Origin: an uncultured Dokdonia sp.
GTDB taxonomy: Bacteria > Bacteroidota > Bacteroidia > Flavobacteriales > Flavobacteriaceae
Reading direction: 5' to 3'
DNA length: 64,000 nucleotides
NCBI GenBank assembly: GCA_947503305.1
Contig: CANNDF010000004.1
Location: 1 to 64,000 of the forward strand
How positions within the stretch are numbered: the first letter of the stretch is position 1; each line of letters starts with the position of its first letter. Below the pieces are notes generated by a model that was given only the letters and a program-made list of their open reading frames with translations, had not been told where the DNA came from and ran no database searches. Of this stretch, positions 53,999 to 62,267 are shown one piece after another. The position numbers and the translations under genes are program-made.

Positions 53999-56518
53999 TT
54001 ACATCTCTCCTCCAAAGAAAATAGCATTCATTAAAAGCTTATTTGTTCCATACCAAAAAGCTCTAAAGTTTGTATTATCAGTAAATAGAATTACTTCTCC
54101 TTTACCCGTACTTTTATGAACAAAAGGTCTTGTTTCAGAAATCGCTTTAAGATTTAGTTTACTGATATAACCCGCTTGTAGAGGATTCTTGGTGTATTGA
54201 ATTGGGTTTTTATAACTGGTTGAATCTGCTTTTACAAAGATTGTAGTGTTTCTAAACATAGATACATGATCATTACGATATCCGAAGTTAATAGGATGAG
54301 ATCTATCTTGCTTTGCTTCAAAAATAGCACCCCCTATTACTTGAGCACCATTAAAATCTCCTCGTTGTTCAAAACTGATATTTTTGGCTGGATTTTTAGT
54401 TTTTTCAAATGTAATGTCTAACAGGTTGTTTTTTTCTAGCCAGTTTGCTGTATTTCTATATCCTATGAGTGTTCCTCCGTTGCGTACCCATGTGCGAAGT
54501 TTTTCTGCTTTGTCTTTTGATAAAGCTCCACCAAAAGAATGTGGAACAATAATGTCTGTATATTTACTAAAATCAAAACGATTAAAATTCTTTATATCCA
54601 GCCTTGTTATTTTCATGTCATAACGCGTATCAAAAAGATGCCAAATTTCACCAGCATCATATGAGTTAGTACCTTGCCCTACAATAATAGCGACTTTAGC
54701 TGGTTCTAATGCTCTAAACTGATTACTTCCTAAGTCAATACCTTCTGTAAGGCCAGTATTTACCGCTGTGATATCTACATGAGTCTCTTTAGAAAGCTCC
54801 CTAAGGAAACTAGCCAGTTCTTGTGCATTCATTTTTTGATTTTGTACAGGAATAAGAATCGTTCCGTAGTCATAATCATAGCCCGCAAGATTGAATTGTT
54901 TCATACCCACTTTTGCACGCAGTCCTTTGTTGAGGATCTTATTAAGAGCCTTGGGAGTATAGTATTCATGCCATTCCATCAAATAACCATATGTACTTGT
55001 TGAGATTGCATTTGGCGTACGCATCTCTAAATTTTGAATCGCATTTCCAGCATTTCCTAAAGAAGCATTTTCTGTAAAGTTCAACCCAAATGCCAACGGA
55101 AATGACCATGCCGATATATCATAAAAGAGGCTATCTTGAAAGCTAGTTCTTTTTTCAAACATAGCTTTGATAAGTCTACTTTGACGCTGCCCTTTAGGAA
55201 CGATATAGCTGTATCCTTTTTTGTATTCTTTTCCGCTTTCGCGAAAGCTTTTACTTACCTCATGTACTTCTACTTTATGACGTTTAAGAACTTCAGCAAG
55301 GTGATAGGCACTAGCTGCATCTTTTTCACTACCGAAAGCGTAAGCACCTCCTTTAGATTCATTACGTGCATTTTTAAAAAAGGTACGTTGATAATCTAAT
55401 AATTCAGTACGCATTGCTTGAGCTGCTGTCAGTGTTGAAAGTATCGCAGTAAATTGATTTCTTATAGTAAATGGAAATTCTAGTAATCCATTATCTGTTT
55501 CTTGTGCATGCCCTCTAGAACTAGCTTGCTCAAACAAGATACCAATCCCTCCGTTAATGTCTGGAAATGTTGACCCTTTTCCATAGTAGAAATCATCAAA
55601 ACTCTCTTCGGTATAGTATAAACTTCCAATTTTGTCTAAGGCTGCTGCATGATAGTTCCCTATTTGCTTTGTAAGTTCTTGATTGAGCTTTGGAGTTAGA
55701 GGATGAGTTCGTGATTGAATACCCGGTTGAAAAAAGAACGTGGCATTACTTCCCATCTCATGATGATCAGTTAGAATGTTTGGATACCATTTATGAAATG
55801 TATTAATACGTGCTCTGGATTCTGGTAATTGTACGGGTAACCAGTCACGGTTCATATCAAACCAATAATGATTGGTGCGCCCTCTAGGCCATACTTCGTC
55901 ATATTCACGATCCTGAGGATCTGCATTGATGTTAATGCTCTTGTTTGTATTTGCCCAATATGCAAAACGTTGTAACCCATCTGGATTAAAAGATGGGTCA
56001 AATAGGATGACAGTATTTTCTAAAATCTCGTTTATTTTGGGTCCTTGTGCTGCTGCTAGGTAATAAGCAGCTACTAACCCTGCATTTGCTCCAGAGGGTT
56101 CATTACCATGTATAGAAAGGCCTTGATATACAATAATAGGCATAGTGGCTGTATTTAAAGAAGCTCCACCATTTTCAATAAGCTTAAGATGTTCTGTACG
56201 GATAGCTTCGATACGATTGTGATTGGCAGGGGAGGTGATCGTAAGAAGTAATATAGGCCTACCTTCAAATGTCTTACCTCTGTCTTCTATAGTGATACGA
56301 TCACTAGATGCAGCAAGCGTACGCATATATTCAGATAGTTTGTCATGACTTACATGCCATTCTCCGGGAGTAAATCCTATCACACTTTCTGGAGTGGGTA
56401 TTGAGGTGTCATATGTAACATCCTGAGGTAAGTAATAGGACATATCTACTTCACCACTCTGAGCAAATGATGACGAAATAGAAATTAATAGAATAGTGAG
56501 AACGTAAAATAAACGCAT
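53999..56518 (-). CDS. Exported M14 family zinc carboxypeptidase
   Basis: The 839-residue protein has a signal peptide (ending SSSFAQ) and an M14 catalytic domain over about 45-370: zinc ligands His137 and Glu140 in GLSIHGNEPSG and a later His in LTDHHEMGSN. The C-terminal half (about 400-835) includes an alpha/beta, glutamine-amidotransferase-like region (DIIVPHSFGGALSKDKAEKLRTWVRNGG). This is the layout of large Bacteroidota M14 peptidases. A palindrome copy near residue 424 is read as FRES. The DUF1905/OmdA gene follows 11 bp after the stop. Confidence 0.92.
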   Translation of the reverse strand: MRLFYVLTILLISISSSFAQSGEVDMSYYLPQDVTYDTSIPTPESVIGFTPGEWHVSHDKLSEYMRTLAASSDRITIEDRGKTFEGRPILLLTITSPANHNRIEAIRTEHLKLIENGGASLNTATMPIIVYQGLSIHGNEPSGANAGLVAAYYLAAAQGPKINEILENTVILFDPSFNPDGLQRFAYWANTNKSININADPQDREYDEVWPRGRTNHYWFDMNRDWLPVQLPESRARINTFHKWYPNILTDHHEMGSNATFFFQPGIQSRTHPLTPKLNQELTKQIGNYHAAALDKIGSLYYTEESFDDFYYGKGSTFPDINGGIGILFEQASSRGHAQETDNGLLEFPFTIRNQFTAILSTLTAAQAMRTELLDYQRTFFKNARNESKGGAYAFGSEKDAASAYHLAEVLKRHKVEVHEVSKSFRESGKEYKKGYSYIVPKGQRQSRLIKAMFEKRTSFQDSLFYDISAWSFPLAFGLNFTENASLGNAGNAIQNLEMRTPNAISTSTYGYLMEWHEYYTPKALNKILNKGLRAKVGMKQFNLAGYDYDYGTILIPVQNQKMNAQELASFLRELSKETHVDITAVNTGLTEGIDLGSNQFRALEPAKVAIIVGQGTNSYDAGEIWHLFDTRYDMKITRLDIKNFNRFDFSKYTDIIVPHSFGGALSKDKAEKLRTWVRNGGTLIGYRNTANWLEKNNLLDITFEKTKNPAKNISFEQRGDFNGAQVIGGAIFEAKQDRSHPINFGYRNDHVSMFRNTTIFVKADSTSYKNPIQYTKNPLQAGYISKLNLKAISETRPFVHKSTGKGEVILFTDNTNFRAFWYGTNKLLMNAIFFGGEM
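55235..55248. repeat. 14-bp palindrome copy 11 (in M14 gene, FRES frame)
   Basis: Exact copy read in the third possible frame, giving SKSFRESGKEYK, between the catalytic and C-terminal parts of the M14 peptidase. Confidence 0.95.
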
Positions 56519-56658
56519 AATTGATAGGTTATAATATGTAAATTAATTTTTGGTTGATAGAATATGCTTTAAAAATAAGCTAAAATTTTGTGTGTAAGAA
56601 AGAGATTAAATTTTTAACATACTACCTAGATTCTCAATTATAATATGCTATCAAAAGA

Positions 56659-56688
56659 AAAGAGCCCATCGCAGGTGATGAGCTCTTT
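56659..56688 (-). terminator. Terminator of DUF3276 gene
   Basis: The arms AAAGAGC (56659-56665) and GCTCTTT (56682-56688) have an inner CATC/GATG pairing. On the minus strand the stem is followed by TTTTCTTTT. It lies 24 bp beyond the stop. Confidence 0.8.
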
Positions 56689-56711
56689 AGAATAAATTGG
56701 GTAAACAATTG

Positions 56712-57098
56712 TTATATATCTTCAAAGTTTACATCCGTAAAGCTTTCGGCACTTGGTGTTACTTCAGGAGTACCGTCTTTATCAACAATAGATTCCGGAC
56801 GTTGATAATCGCTCTGATGGCGATCACTGATAACCTCTTCTCCTTTTTCATCAAGGATATAGCCTGTCATTTCGTTTAGAATCTCTGTAAATCCAGCAAA
56901 GTCTTCTTTGTATAAATAAATTTTGTGTTTTTTGAAGTGAAAAGATCCATCATCATTGGTAAATTTCTTACTCTCTGTAATTGTCAAGTAATAATCTCCC
57001 GCCTTTGTTGATCGTACATCAAAAAAATACGTGCGTCTTCCAGCTCTTAGTACTTTTGAAAAGATCTCTTCATTATCACGTGAATCATAATCACCCAT
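56712..57098 (-). CDS. DUF3276 (PUR-like) nucleic-acid-binding protein
   Basis: A small protein (128 residues from ATG 57098) with a PUR-alpha-like repeat: EIFSKVLRAGRRTYFFDVRSTKAGDYYLTITESKK and KHKIYLYKEDFAGFTEIL. DUF3276/PUR proteins of Bacteroidota bind single-stranded nucleic acid in structural studies of relatives. An upstream TTG at 57104 would add two residues; I prefer the ATG. The tail after about residue 85 is acidic and disordered. Single gene with its own terminator. Confidence 0.9.
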   Translation of the reverse strand: MGDYDSRDNEEIFSKVLRAGRRTYFFDVRSTKAGDYYLTITESKKFTNDDGSFHFKKHKIYLYKEDFAGFTEILNEMTGYILDEKGEEVISDRHQSDYQRPESIVDKDGTPEVTPSAESFTDVNFEDI

Positions 57099-57176
57099 AG
57101 TCAATTGTGGTTTTTTAAATTTTTAATAAATCTTAGCTCAAAAATGATAAAAAAAAGAACGTCGCCCAATTTTTTT

Positions 57177-58931
57177 TTACATTTCTTTCTCATCAAGTTG
57201 TTTTAGATAGAGTTCTTTATAATAACCATCTTCCTCTATGAGTTGATTATGAGTACCTTGCTGAACAATTTCACCTTCATCTAAAATAATAATTTGTGAA
57301 GCATTTTTTGCAGAAGAAATACGGTGGCTTACAATAATTGTAGTCGTATCCTGACTAAGTGAATGTAAATTTCCAAGAATCTCTTCTTCTGTTTCTGTAT
57401 CTACAGCACTTAGGCAATCATCTAATAATATAATTTTTGGATCCCCTATCAATGCTCTAGCTATTGATACACGTTGTTTTTGTCCCCCAGAAAGCGTAAT
57501 ACCTCGTTCCCCTAAGACCGTATCATACCCTTCTTTAAAATCTATAATATTTTTATGTACCGCAGCTACTTTTGCATATGCAATAACTTCTTCATCAGTG
57601 GCTTCTGTTGCTCCAAATTTTATATTTTCTCGTATGGTATCAGAAAACAAGAAGGCGTCTTGAGGTACATATCCTATTGATGAACGTAAGTCATTTAAAT
57701 TAAGGTCAGATAATGGTGTATCATCTATATTTATCTCACCAGATGATACATCATAGAGTCTGCCTATAAGTTCAAGAATTGTAGACTTACCTGAACCTGT
57801 ACGACCTATAATGGCCAGAGTTTCTCCTTTTTTAAGTGTGAAATTTACATTTTTGAGAGCCGTAATATTAGTATCATCATAGGTAAATGATACATCTTTA
57901 AAAGTAATGGATCCCCCAATAGGGGTATGCGTTTCTATTTTATTTTGAATTTCAGGTTCTATTTTTAAGAACTCATTGATACGAGCTTGAGATGCTTCGG
58001 CAGCTTTTATAATAGAGGTAACCCAACCTACAGTAGCTACTGGCCAAGTAAGCATATTTACAAAAATGATAAACTCTACAAGTGTTCCAAACTCAGTAAT
58101 TGTTCCATTTATGTATTGCTTACCTCCTATATAGATGACAAGCAGGTTACTTGCTCCTATAAGCCCTATCATTAATGGAAAGAAAAATGCTTGTACCTTC
58201 ACAAGATTTAAATTCTTCTCTTTACTATCATCACTTAATTGCGCAAAACCTTTATAAGTATGCGTTTCAAGTGTATAAGCTTTTATAACAGAAATGCCAC
58301 TGAAGGATTCTTGCGTAAATGTGGTAAGCTTAGATAAATATTCTTGAACAATAGTACTACGCTTATGGATCTCATGACTCAATTTGTAAATTGCGATGGA
58401 TAGTATAGGTAAGGGGATTAATGTATATAAGGTCAATGTAGGTGCTGTTGCATACATATAAGGTATCACAGTTGCAAAGAGTACTAAGGCATTAAGAAGA
58501 TACATAATAGCAGGACCTACATACATACGCACTTTACTTACATCCTCGCTTATACGATTCATAAGATCTCCTGTTCTATTTTTTTTATAAAAACTAAGGG
58601 AGAGTCTTTGATACTGCGCATAGACATCGTCTTTTAAGTCTGCTTCTATAAAGCGAGATACAACAATGATCATTTGCCTCATTAAAAAGGTAAATAATCC
58701 AGATAAAGCAGTAGCGCCTAGTAATAAAAGCAGGTTTTTAAAAAGCCCACTTTTCATAAGTTCAAATGTAATTTCTTCATTGATATAGGATCTGACAACT
58801 TCAACAGATTTTCCTATGAAATTTACATTTGCAACAGCAAATGCCCTAGCAGCAATGACAATAAAAAAACCAATAATGAGCCTCCATTTGTAACGTAAAA
58901 AGTAGTGATTAAGAGTTTTAAGTGCTTTCAT
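57177..58931 (-). CDS. ABC transporter, fused permease and ATPase (exporter type)
   Basis: The 584-residue half-transporter has six transmembrane helices in its first 310 residues and a C-terminal ATPase: Walker A IGRTGSGKST near 370, signature LSGGQKQR near 480, Walker B IILLDDCLSAVD near 500 and the SHRISSA switch His. It belongs to the MsbA/multidrug exporter group and would work as a homodimer, exporting lipids or drugs. The substrate is not predictable. Single gene, divergent from leucine dehydrogenase. Confidence 0.93.
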   Translation of the reverse strand: MKALKTLNHYFLRYKWRLIIGFFIVIAARAFAVANVNFIGKSVEVVRSYINEEITFELMKSGLFKNLLLLLGATALSGLFTFLMRQMIIVVSRFIEADLKDDVYAQYQRLSLSFYKKNRTGDLMNRISEDVSKVRMYVGPAIMYLLNALVLFATVIPYMYATAPTLTLYTLIPLPILSIAIYKLSHEIHKRSTIVQEYLSKLTTFTQESFSGISVIKAYTLETHTYKGFAQLSDDSKEKNLNLVKVQAFFFPLMIGLIGASNLLVIYIGGKQYINGTITEFGTLVEFIIFVNMLTWPVATVGWVTSIIKAAEASQARINEFLKIEPEIQNKIETHTPIGGSITFKDVSFTYDDTNITALKNVNFTLKKGETLAIIGRTGSGKSTILELIGRLYDVSSGEINIDDTPLSDLNLNDLRSSIGYVPQDAFLFSDTIRENIKFGATEATDEEVIAYAKVAAVHKNIIDFKEGYDTVLGERGITLSGGQKQRVSIARALIGDPKIILLDDCLSAVDTETEEEILGNLHSLSQDTTTIIVSHRISSAKNASQIIILDEGEIVQQGTHNQLIEEDGYYKELYLKQLDEKEM

Positions 58932-59067
58932 TTATTTAGCTATGAGAAAATGTTTTGTTAACAAATTCGCATTTTAACGTCCTTTTTTGAGTTATAAATT
59001 GAATTATTAATTATTTTTGCTTTATATTTTAGCGAATAATAAAATTGATAATCTTTAAATATCTTTT

Positions 59068-60168
59068 ATGACTGTTGATGTACTTACCAAGCAAGAATTA
59101 AAAAAAGCCGCTCCTGTTTTTGGACAGCTTTCCTTTAATGATCATGAGCAAATTGTTTTTTGCAATGACAAAGATACAGGTTTAAAAGCAATCATTGGTA
59201 TTCATAATACGGTATTAGGGCCTGCACTTGGAGGTACCCGGATGTGGAAGTATGATACAGAGTGGGATGCTTTAAATGATGTATTACGTTTATCTCGTGG
59301 AATGTCTTTTAAAAGTGCGATTACGGGTTTAAATTTAGGAGGAGGAAAAGCCGTTATTATAGGGGATGCAAAAACCCAAAAAACACCAGAATTAATGAAA
59401 CGTTTTGGAGAGTTTGTACACTCTTTGAGCGGAAAATATATTACTGCAGAAGATGTCGGAATGGAAACTGCAGATATGGATCTTGTAAGAGAAGTGACAC
59501 CATACGTAACTGGTATTTCAGAAAGTAAAGGTGGTGCTGGTAATCCTTCACCTATCACCGCATACGGCGTTTTTATGGGGATGAAAGCAGCAACAATGCA
59601 CGCATTTGGATCTAACCATTTAGAAGGACGCACGGTAGTCGTGCAAGGAATAGGACATGTAGGTGAAGTATTGGTAGAACATATTACAAATGAAGGAGGA
59701 AAGGTTATTATAAGTGATATCAATGAATCTCGTCTTCAAGAAGTAAGTACTAAATATGGAGCAGAAATCTATAGAGGGGACGATATTTATAGTATCCCTA
59801 TGGATATATATGCACCATGTGCATTAGGGGCTACTATTAATGATGATACCTATCATAAATTACAAGCAAAGGTAATTGCAGGTGCTGCAAATAATCAATT
59901 GGCAGATGAAAATCGTCATGGAGCATTACTTCAAGAACGGGGTATGGTATATGCACCTGATTTTTTAATCAACGCTGGAGGAATTATTAATGTATATGCT
60001 GAGTTAGAGAATTATGGAAAGCAAGAGATTATCCGTAAGACAGAAAACATTTACGATACAACACTTGAAATATTAAAGAAAGCTGACGATAGAAAGATTA
60101 CTTCACATCAAGCAGCATTAGAAATTGCAGTAGAGCGTATCGAAGCACGTAAAAATGAAAATAAGTAG
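59068..60168 (+). CDS. Leucine (branched-chain amino acid) dehydrogenase
   Basis: The enzyme oxidatively deaminates Leu, Val or Ile with NAD+ to 2-oxo acids, giving NH3 and precursors for branched fatty acids. The 366 residues carry LGPALGGTRMWKY and GMSFKSAITGLNLGGGKAVI (with the catalytic Lys), EDVGMETADM, and the NAD-binding VVVQGIGHVGEVLVEHI near 185-205. The length fits LeuDH rather than glutamate dehydrogenase. Its stop codon lies in a 14-bp palindrome and a terminator follows. Confidence 0.92.
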   Translation: MTVDVLTKQELKKAAPVFGQLSFNDHEQIVFCNDKDTGLKAIIGIHNTVLGPALGGTRMWKYDTEWDALNDVLRLSRGMSFKSAITGLNLGGGKAVIIGDAKTQKTPELMKRFGEFVHSLSGKYITAEDVGMETADMDLVREVTPYVTGISESKGGAGNPSPITAYGVFMGMKAATMHAFGSNHLEGRTVVVQGIGHVGEVLVEHITNEGGKVIISDINESRLQEVSTKYGAEIYRGDDIYSIPMDIYAPCALGATINDDTYHKLQAKVIAGAANNQLADENRHGALLQERGMVYAPDFLINAGGIINVYAELENYGKQEIIRKTENIYDTTLEILKKADDRKITSHQAALEIAVERIEARKNENK

Positions 60169-60179
60169 GAGATCTCCTA
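60166..60179. promoter_or_regulatory. 14-bp palindrome TAGGAGATCTCCTA at the -33 region of nusB
   Basis: This exact palindrome begins at the stop codon of leucine dehydrogenase and ends 11 bp before TATTTTTG (60191-60198). It overlaps where the -33 element would lie and could be an operator. It occurs once in the places I checked and is unrelated to the GCTTTCGCGAAAGC family. Confidence 0.45.
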
Positions 60180-60190
60180 TTAAAAATATG

Positions 60191-60198
60191 TATTTTTG
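60191..60198 (+). promoter_or_regulatory. -7 promoter element of nusB
   Basis: TATTTTTG matches the Bacteroidota -7 consensus TAnnTTTG exactly. Transcription would start close to the terminator hairpin of the upstream gene, placing that hairpin at the 5' end of the nusB message. Confidence 0.45.
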
Positions 60199-60200
60199 CA

Positions 60201-60232
60201 GGGATTTTACCAAAAAGGTAAAATCCCTTTTT
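60201..60232 (+). terminator. Terminator of leucine dehydrogenase gene
   Basis: An 11-bp perfect stem, GGGATTTTACC (60201-60211) with GGTAAAATCCC (60217-60227), and an AAAAA loop, followed by a T run. Confidence 0.9.
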
Positions 60233-60260
60233 ATTTATAATAAAAAAGTTCTTTGACGCT

Positions 60261-61205
60261 ATGTTGAACAGAAGACACATTCGAGTGAAAGTGATGCAAA
60301 CCATATATGCTATGGCTTGTAAAGAAAAAAACAATCTTCAAGTAGAAGGTAAGTTTACAAAAGAGAGTATAGAACAAGTATATAATCTATATCTCTTGAT
60401 GCTCGATTTAATGATAGAAGTTCACGCTTTCGCGAAAGCGCACTCAGAAAAACTTTCTAATAAAATTCTAGCAACAGAAGCTGAAAAAAATCCTAATACA
60501 AAATTTATTACCAACGAAGTTCTATTAAAACTTGCAGATAATGCACTACTACAAGATGAACTTGACAAGCGAAAGTTGAAAAACTGGCGTATGGATGATG
60601 AGTACGTAAAGATCATATTTAACGAGATTGTAGATAGTGACTTATATCATAATTATATGGCAGACACTTCTCGTAGTTTTAAGATGGATAAAGTATTTAT
60701 TATACAGTGTTATACAGATATAATAGCTCCTAATAATAAATTATACGAATATATAGAGGACAAACGTTTAACATGGCTAGATGACTTGCCTATAGTAAAT
60801 ATGGCTGTTCTTAAACGATTACAGAAAATAAAGCCAAGTTCTCCAGAAGGCCTTTTCCTACCTCAATTGTATAAGAATGATGAGGATAGGGTTTTTGGGC
60901 AAGATTTATTAGATCGTACAGTGGCTCATAATGAGTTTTTGAGCAGTGAGATAGAAAATAATACGCCAAATTGGGATAAAGAACGCATCGCTGCTATTGA
61001 TTTGGTACTTATTAAAATGGCGTTATGCGAATTTTTAAAGTTTCCTTCAATTCCCGTAAAAGCTACTATTAATGAATATTTGGAGATTGCAAAAGAGTAC
61101 TCTACTCCTAAAAGTAGCATCTTTATTAACGGGATTTTAGATAAGCTTGTAAAGCAATATAAAAAAGACAATACGTTAAAGAAGGAAGGAAGAGGATTAA
61201 TGTAA
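60261..61205 (+). CDS. nusB: Transcription antitermination factor NusB, long Bacteroidota form
   Basis: NusB works with NusE (S10) in rRNA antitermination. This 314-residue protein has the RRHIRVKVMQTIYAM start and the C-terminal NusB helices (ERIAAIDLVLIKMALCEFLKFPSIPVKATINEYLEIAKEYSTPKSSIFINGILDKL, about 235-292). It is about twice the length of E. coli NusB (139 residues), as is usual in Bacteroidota, with a helical insert in the N-terminal half. A palindrome copy encodes AFAKA near residues 56-60 in that insert. It is followed by DUF1573 and yajC genes. Confidence 0.92.
   Translation: MLNRRHIRVKVMQTIYAMACKEKNNLQVEGKFTKESIEQVYNLYLLMLDLMIEVHAFAKAHSEKLSNKILATEAEKNPNTKFITNEVLLKLADNALLQDELDKRKLKNWRMDDEYVKIIFNEIVDSDLYHNYMADTSRSFKMDKVFIIQCYTDIIAPNNKLYEYIEDKRLTWLDDLPIVNMAVLKRLQKIKPSSPEGLFLPQLYKNDEDRVFGQDLLDRTVAHNEFLSSEIENNTPNWDKERIAAIDLVLIKMALCEFLKFPSIPVKATINEYLEIAKEYSTPKSSIFINGILDKLVKQYKKDNTLKKEGRGLM
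60426..60439. repeat. 14-bp palindrome copy 12 (in nusB, AFAKA frame)
   Basis: Exact copy in the AFAKA frame, giving EVHAFAKAHSEK in NusB. Confidence 0.95.
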
Positions 61206-61217
61206 AACTATTTTTAG

Positions 61218-61225
61218 TATTTTTG
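61218..61225 (+). promoter_or_regulatory. Possible -7 promoter element before DUF1573 gene
   Basis: TATTTTTG matches TAnnTTTG exactly, 32 bp before the ATG. It could drive the DUF1573-yajC pair independently of nusB. No -33 element was found at the usual distance. Confidence 0.35.
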
Positions 61226-61256
61226 ACAATCAATTATATAATTTAAATTTTAAACA

Positions 61257-61718
61257 ATGAAAAAAGGTATTCTAGTATTAGGTGTACTAACAGCTATGAT
61301 CTTTACATCTTGTAAAGAAGATGCAACAAGCAAAGTAAATGAAGCAAATGTAGAAGTAGCTGCGGCACGTGATGCTCAAGCAACTGCTTTTCCGGTAATG
61401 TCTTTTGACGAAACTGAATATGATTTTGGTTCTATAGATAAAGGAAATGCTGTAGAGCATAAATTCACTTTTACAAATACAGGTAAAGCACCATTAGTAA
61501 TTGTAGATGCAAAAAGTTCTTGTGGTTGTACAGTACCTGAGTACTCTAAAAATCCTGTTCAACCAGGAGAAAAAGGTGAATTACTTGTAAAGTATAACGG
61601 TAGTGGTACAAACCAAGTAACAAAAACGATTACCATCAAAGCAAATACTGAAAAAGGTACAGAAACATTACGTATCAAAGCCTTTGTAAATGCACCAGCT
61701 GCTGGAGCAAGTAAGTAA
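61257..61718 (+). CDS. DUF1573 domain lipoprotein
   Basis: A 153-residue lipoprotein (IFTSCKEDA, Cys19) with one DUF1573 immunoglobulin-like domain: EYDFGSIDKGNAVEHKFTFTNTGKAPLVIVDAKSSCGCTVPEY, with the family's CGC motif, and PVQPGEKGELLVKYN. The family is common in Bacteroidota and of unknown role. It lies 51 bp after nusB and 3 bp before yajC, an order I recall as common in flavobacteria. Confidence 0.92.
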   Translation: MKKGILVLGVLTAMIFTSCKEDATSKVNEANVEVAAARDAQATAFPVMSFDETEYDFGSIDKGNAVEHKFTFTNTGKAPLVIVDAKSSCGCTVPEYSKNPVQPGEKGELLVKYNGSGTNQVTKTITIKANTEKGTETLRIKAFVNAPAAGASK

Positions 61719-61721
61719 TTT

Positions 61722-62015
61722 ATGGGTGAATTAGGACAACTTGCTGGTCCCATTTTATTGTTCACGGTATTCATTATATTTTTTATAGTGTTACCACAAC
61801 GTAAAAAGATTAAGCAAGAAAAAGATTTTGATAAAGGTCTTAAAAAAGGTGATAGAGTTGTCACTAAAAGTGGTCTACATGGTAAGATACTAGATTTAAA
61901 TGCAGATGGTACGTGCATTCTGGAAACAGGAGCAGGTAAAATGAAATTTGAACGATCTGCATTATCTATAGAAATGAGTGCAAAACTTAAATCTTCTGTA
62001 GAGCCAAAAAAATAA
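61722..62015 (+). CDS. yajC: Preprotein translocase subunit YajC
   Basis: YajC is a small inner-membrane protein of the SecDF-YajC complex. The 97 residues have one transmembrane helix (about 9-27), the cytoplasmic PQRKKIKQEKDFDKGLKKGDRVVTKSGLHGKI stretch typical of the family and a short charged tail. It follows the DUF1573 gene by 3 bp and is closed by a terminator. Confidence 0.93.
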   Translation: MGELGQLAGPILLFTVFIIFFIVLPQRKKIKQEKDFDKGLKKGDRVVTKSGLHGKILDLNADGTCILETGAGKMKFERSALSIEMSAKLKSSVEPKK

Positions 62016-62040
62016 TAATAGATATACACAATCTACTTAA

Positions 62041-62068
62041 AACCCTCGCATATAGCGAGGGTTTTTTT
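62041..62068 (+). terminator. Terminator after yajC
   Basis: The stem AACCCTCGC (62041-62049) / GCGAGGGTT (62055-62063) with loop ATATA is followed by seven T. Confidence 0.92.
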
Positions 62069-62267
62069 ATGATTTACAATTTTAGATATTAATAAAATGC
62101 AGTAATATTATTATAACATATTGCAAATTAAGTGATTGAATTTATTTTTTTGTATGTATTTATTTGCAAAATCATTATTTTTTTAAAAAAATATATGTAT
62201 TTTGTCGGACTTTTAAGCTTTTTGTCGATGAAATTGTAAATCCTAACTCTATTAAACATACCGAAAA

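Noticed and set aside
59202-59723. Open frame of 173 codons on the minus strand opposite leucine dehydrogenase
   Set aside because: It is fully inside a clear, conserved gene on the other strand, and its Pro/Ser-rich translation has no domain features.
1493-60439. Palindrome GCTTTCGCGAAAGC as rho-independent terminators
   Set aside because: No copy is followed by a proper T run, eight of twelve are inside coding regions, and real terminators are present separately beside two of the intergenic copies.
1493-60439. Palindrome as ParB parS sites
   Set aside because: The usual parS consensus is TGTTTCACGTGAAACA; the core differs (TTCGCGAA against TCACGTGA), and twelve copies over 64 kb is far too many for parS.
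61559-62029. Open frame of 156 codons on the minus strand over DUF1573 and yajC
   Set aside because: It overlaps two well-supported genes and reads as their antisense, with no independent signal.
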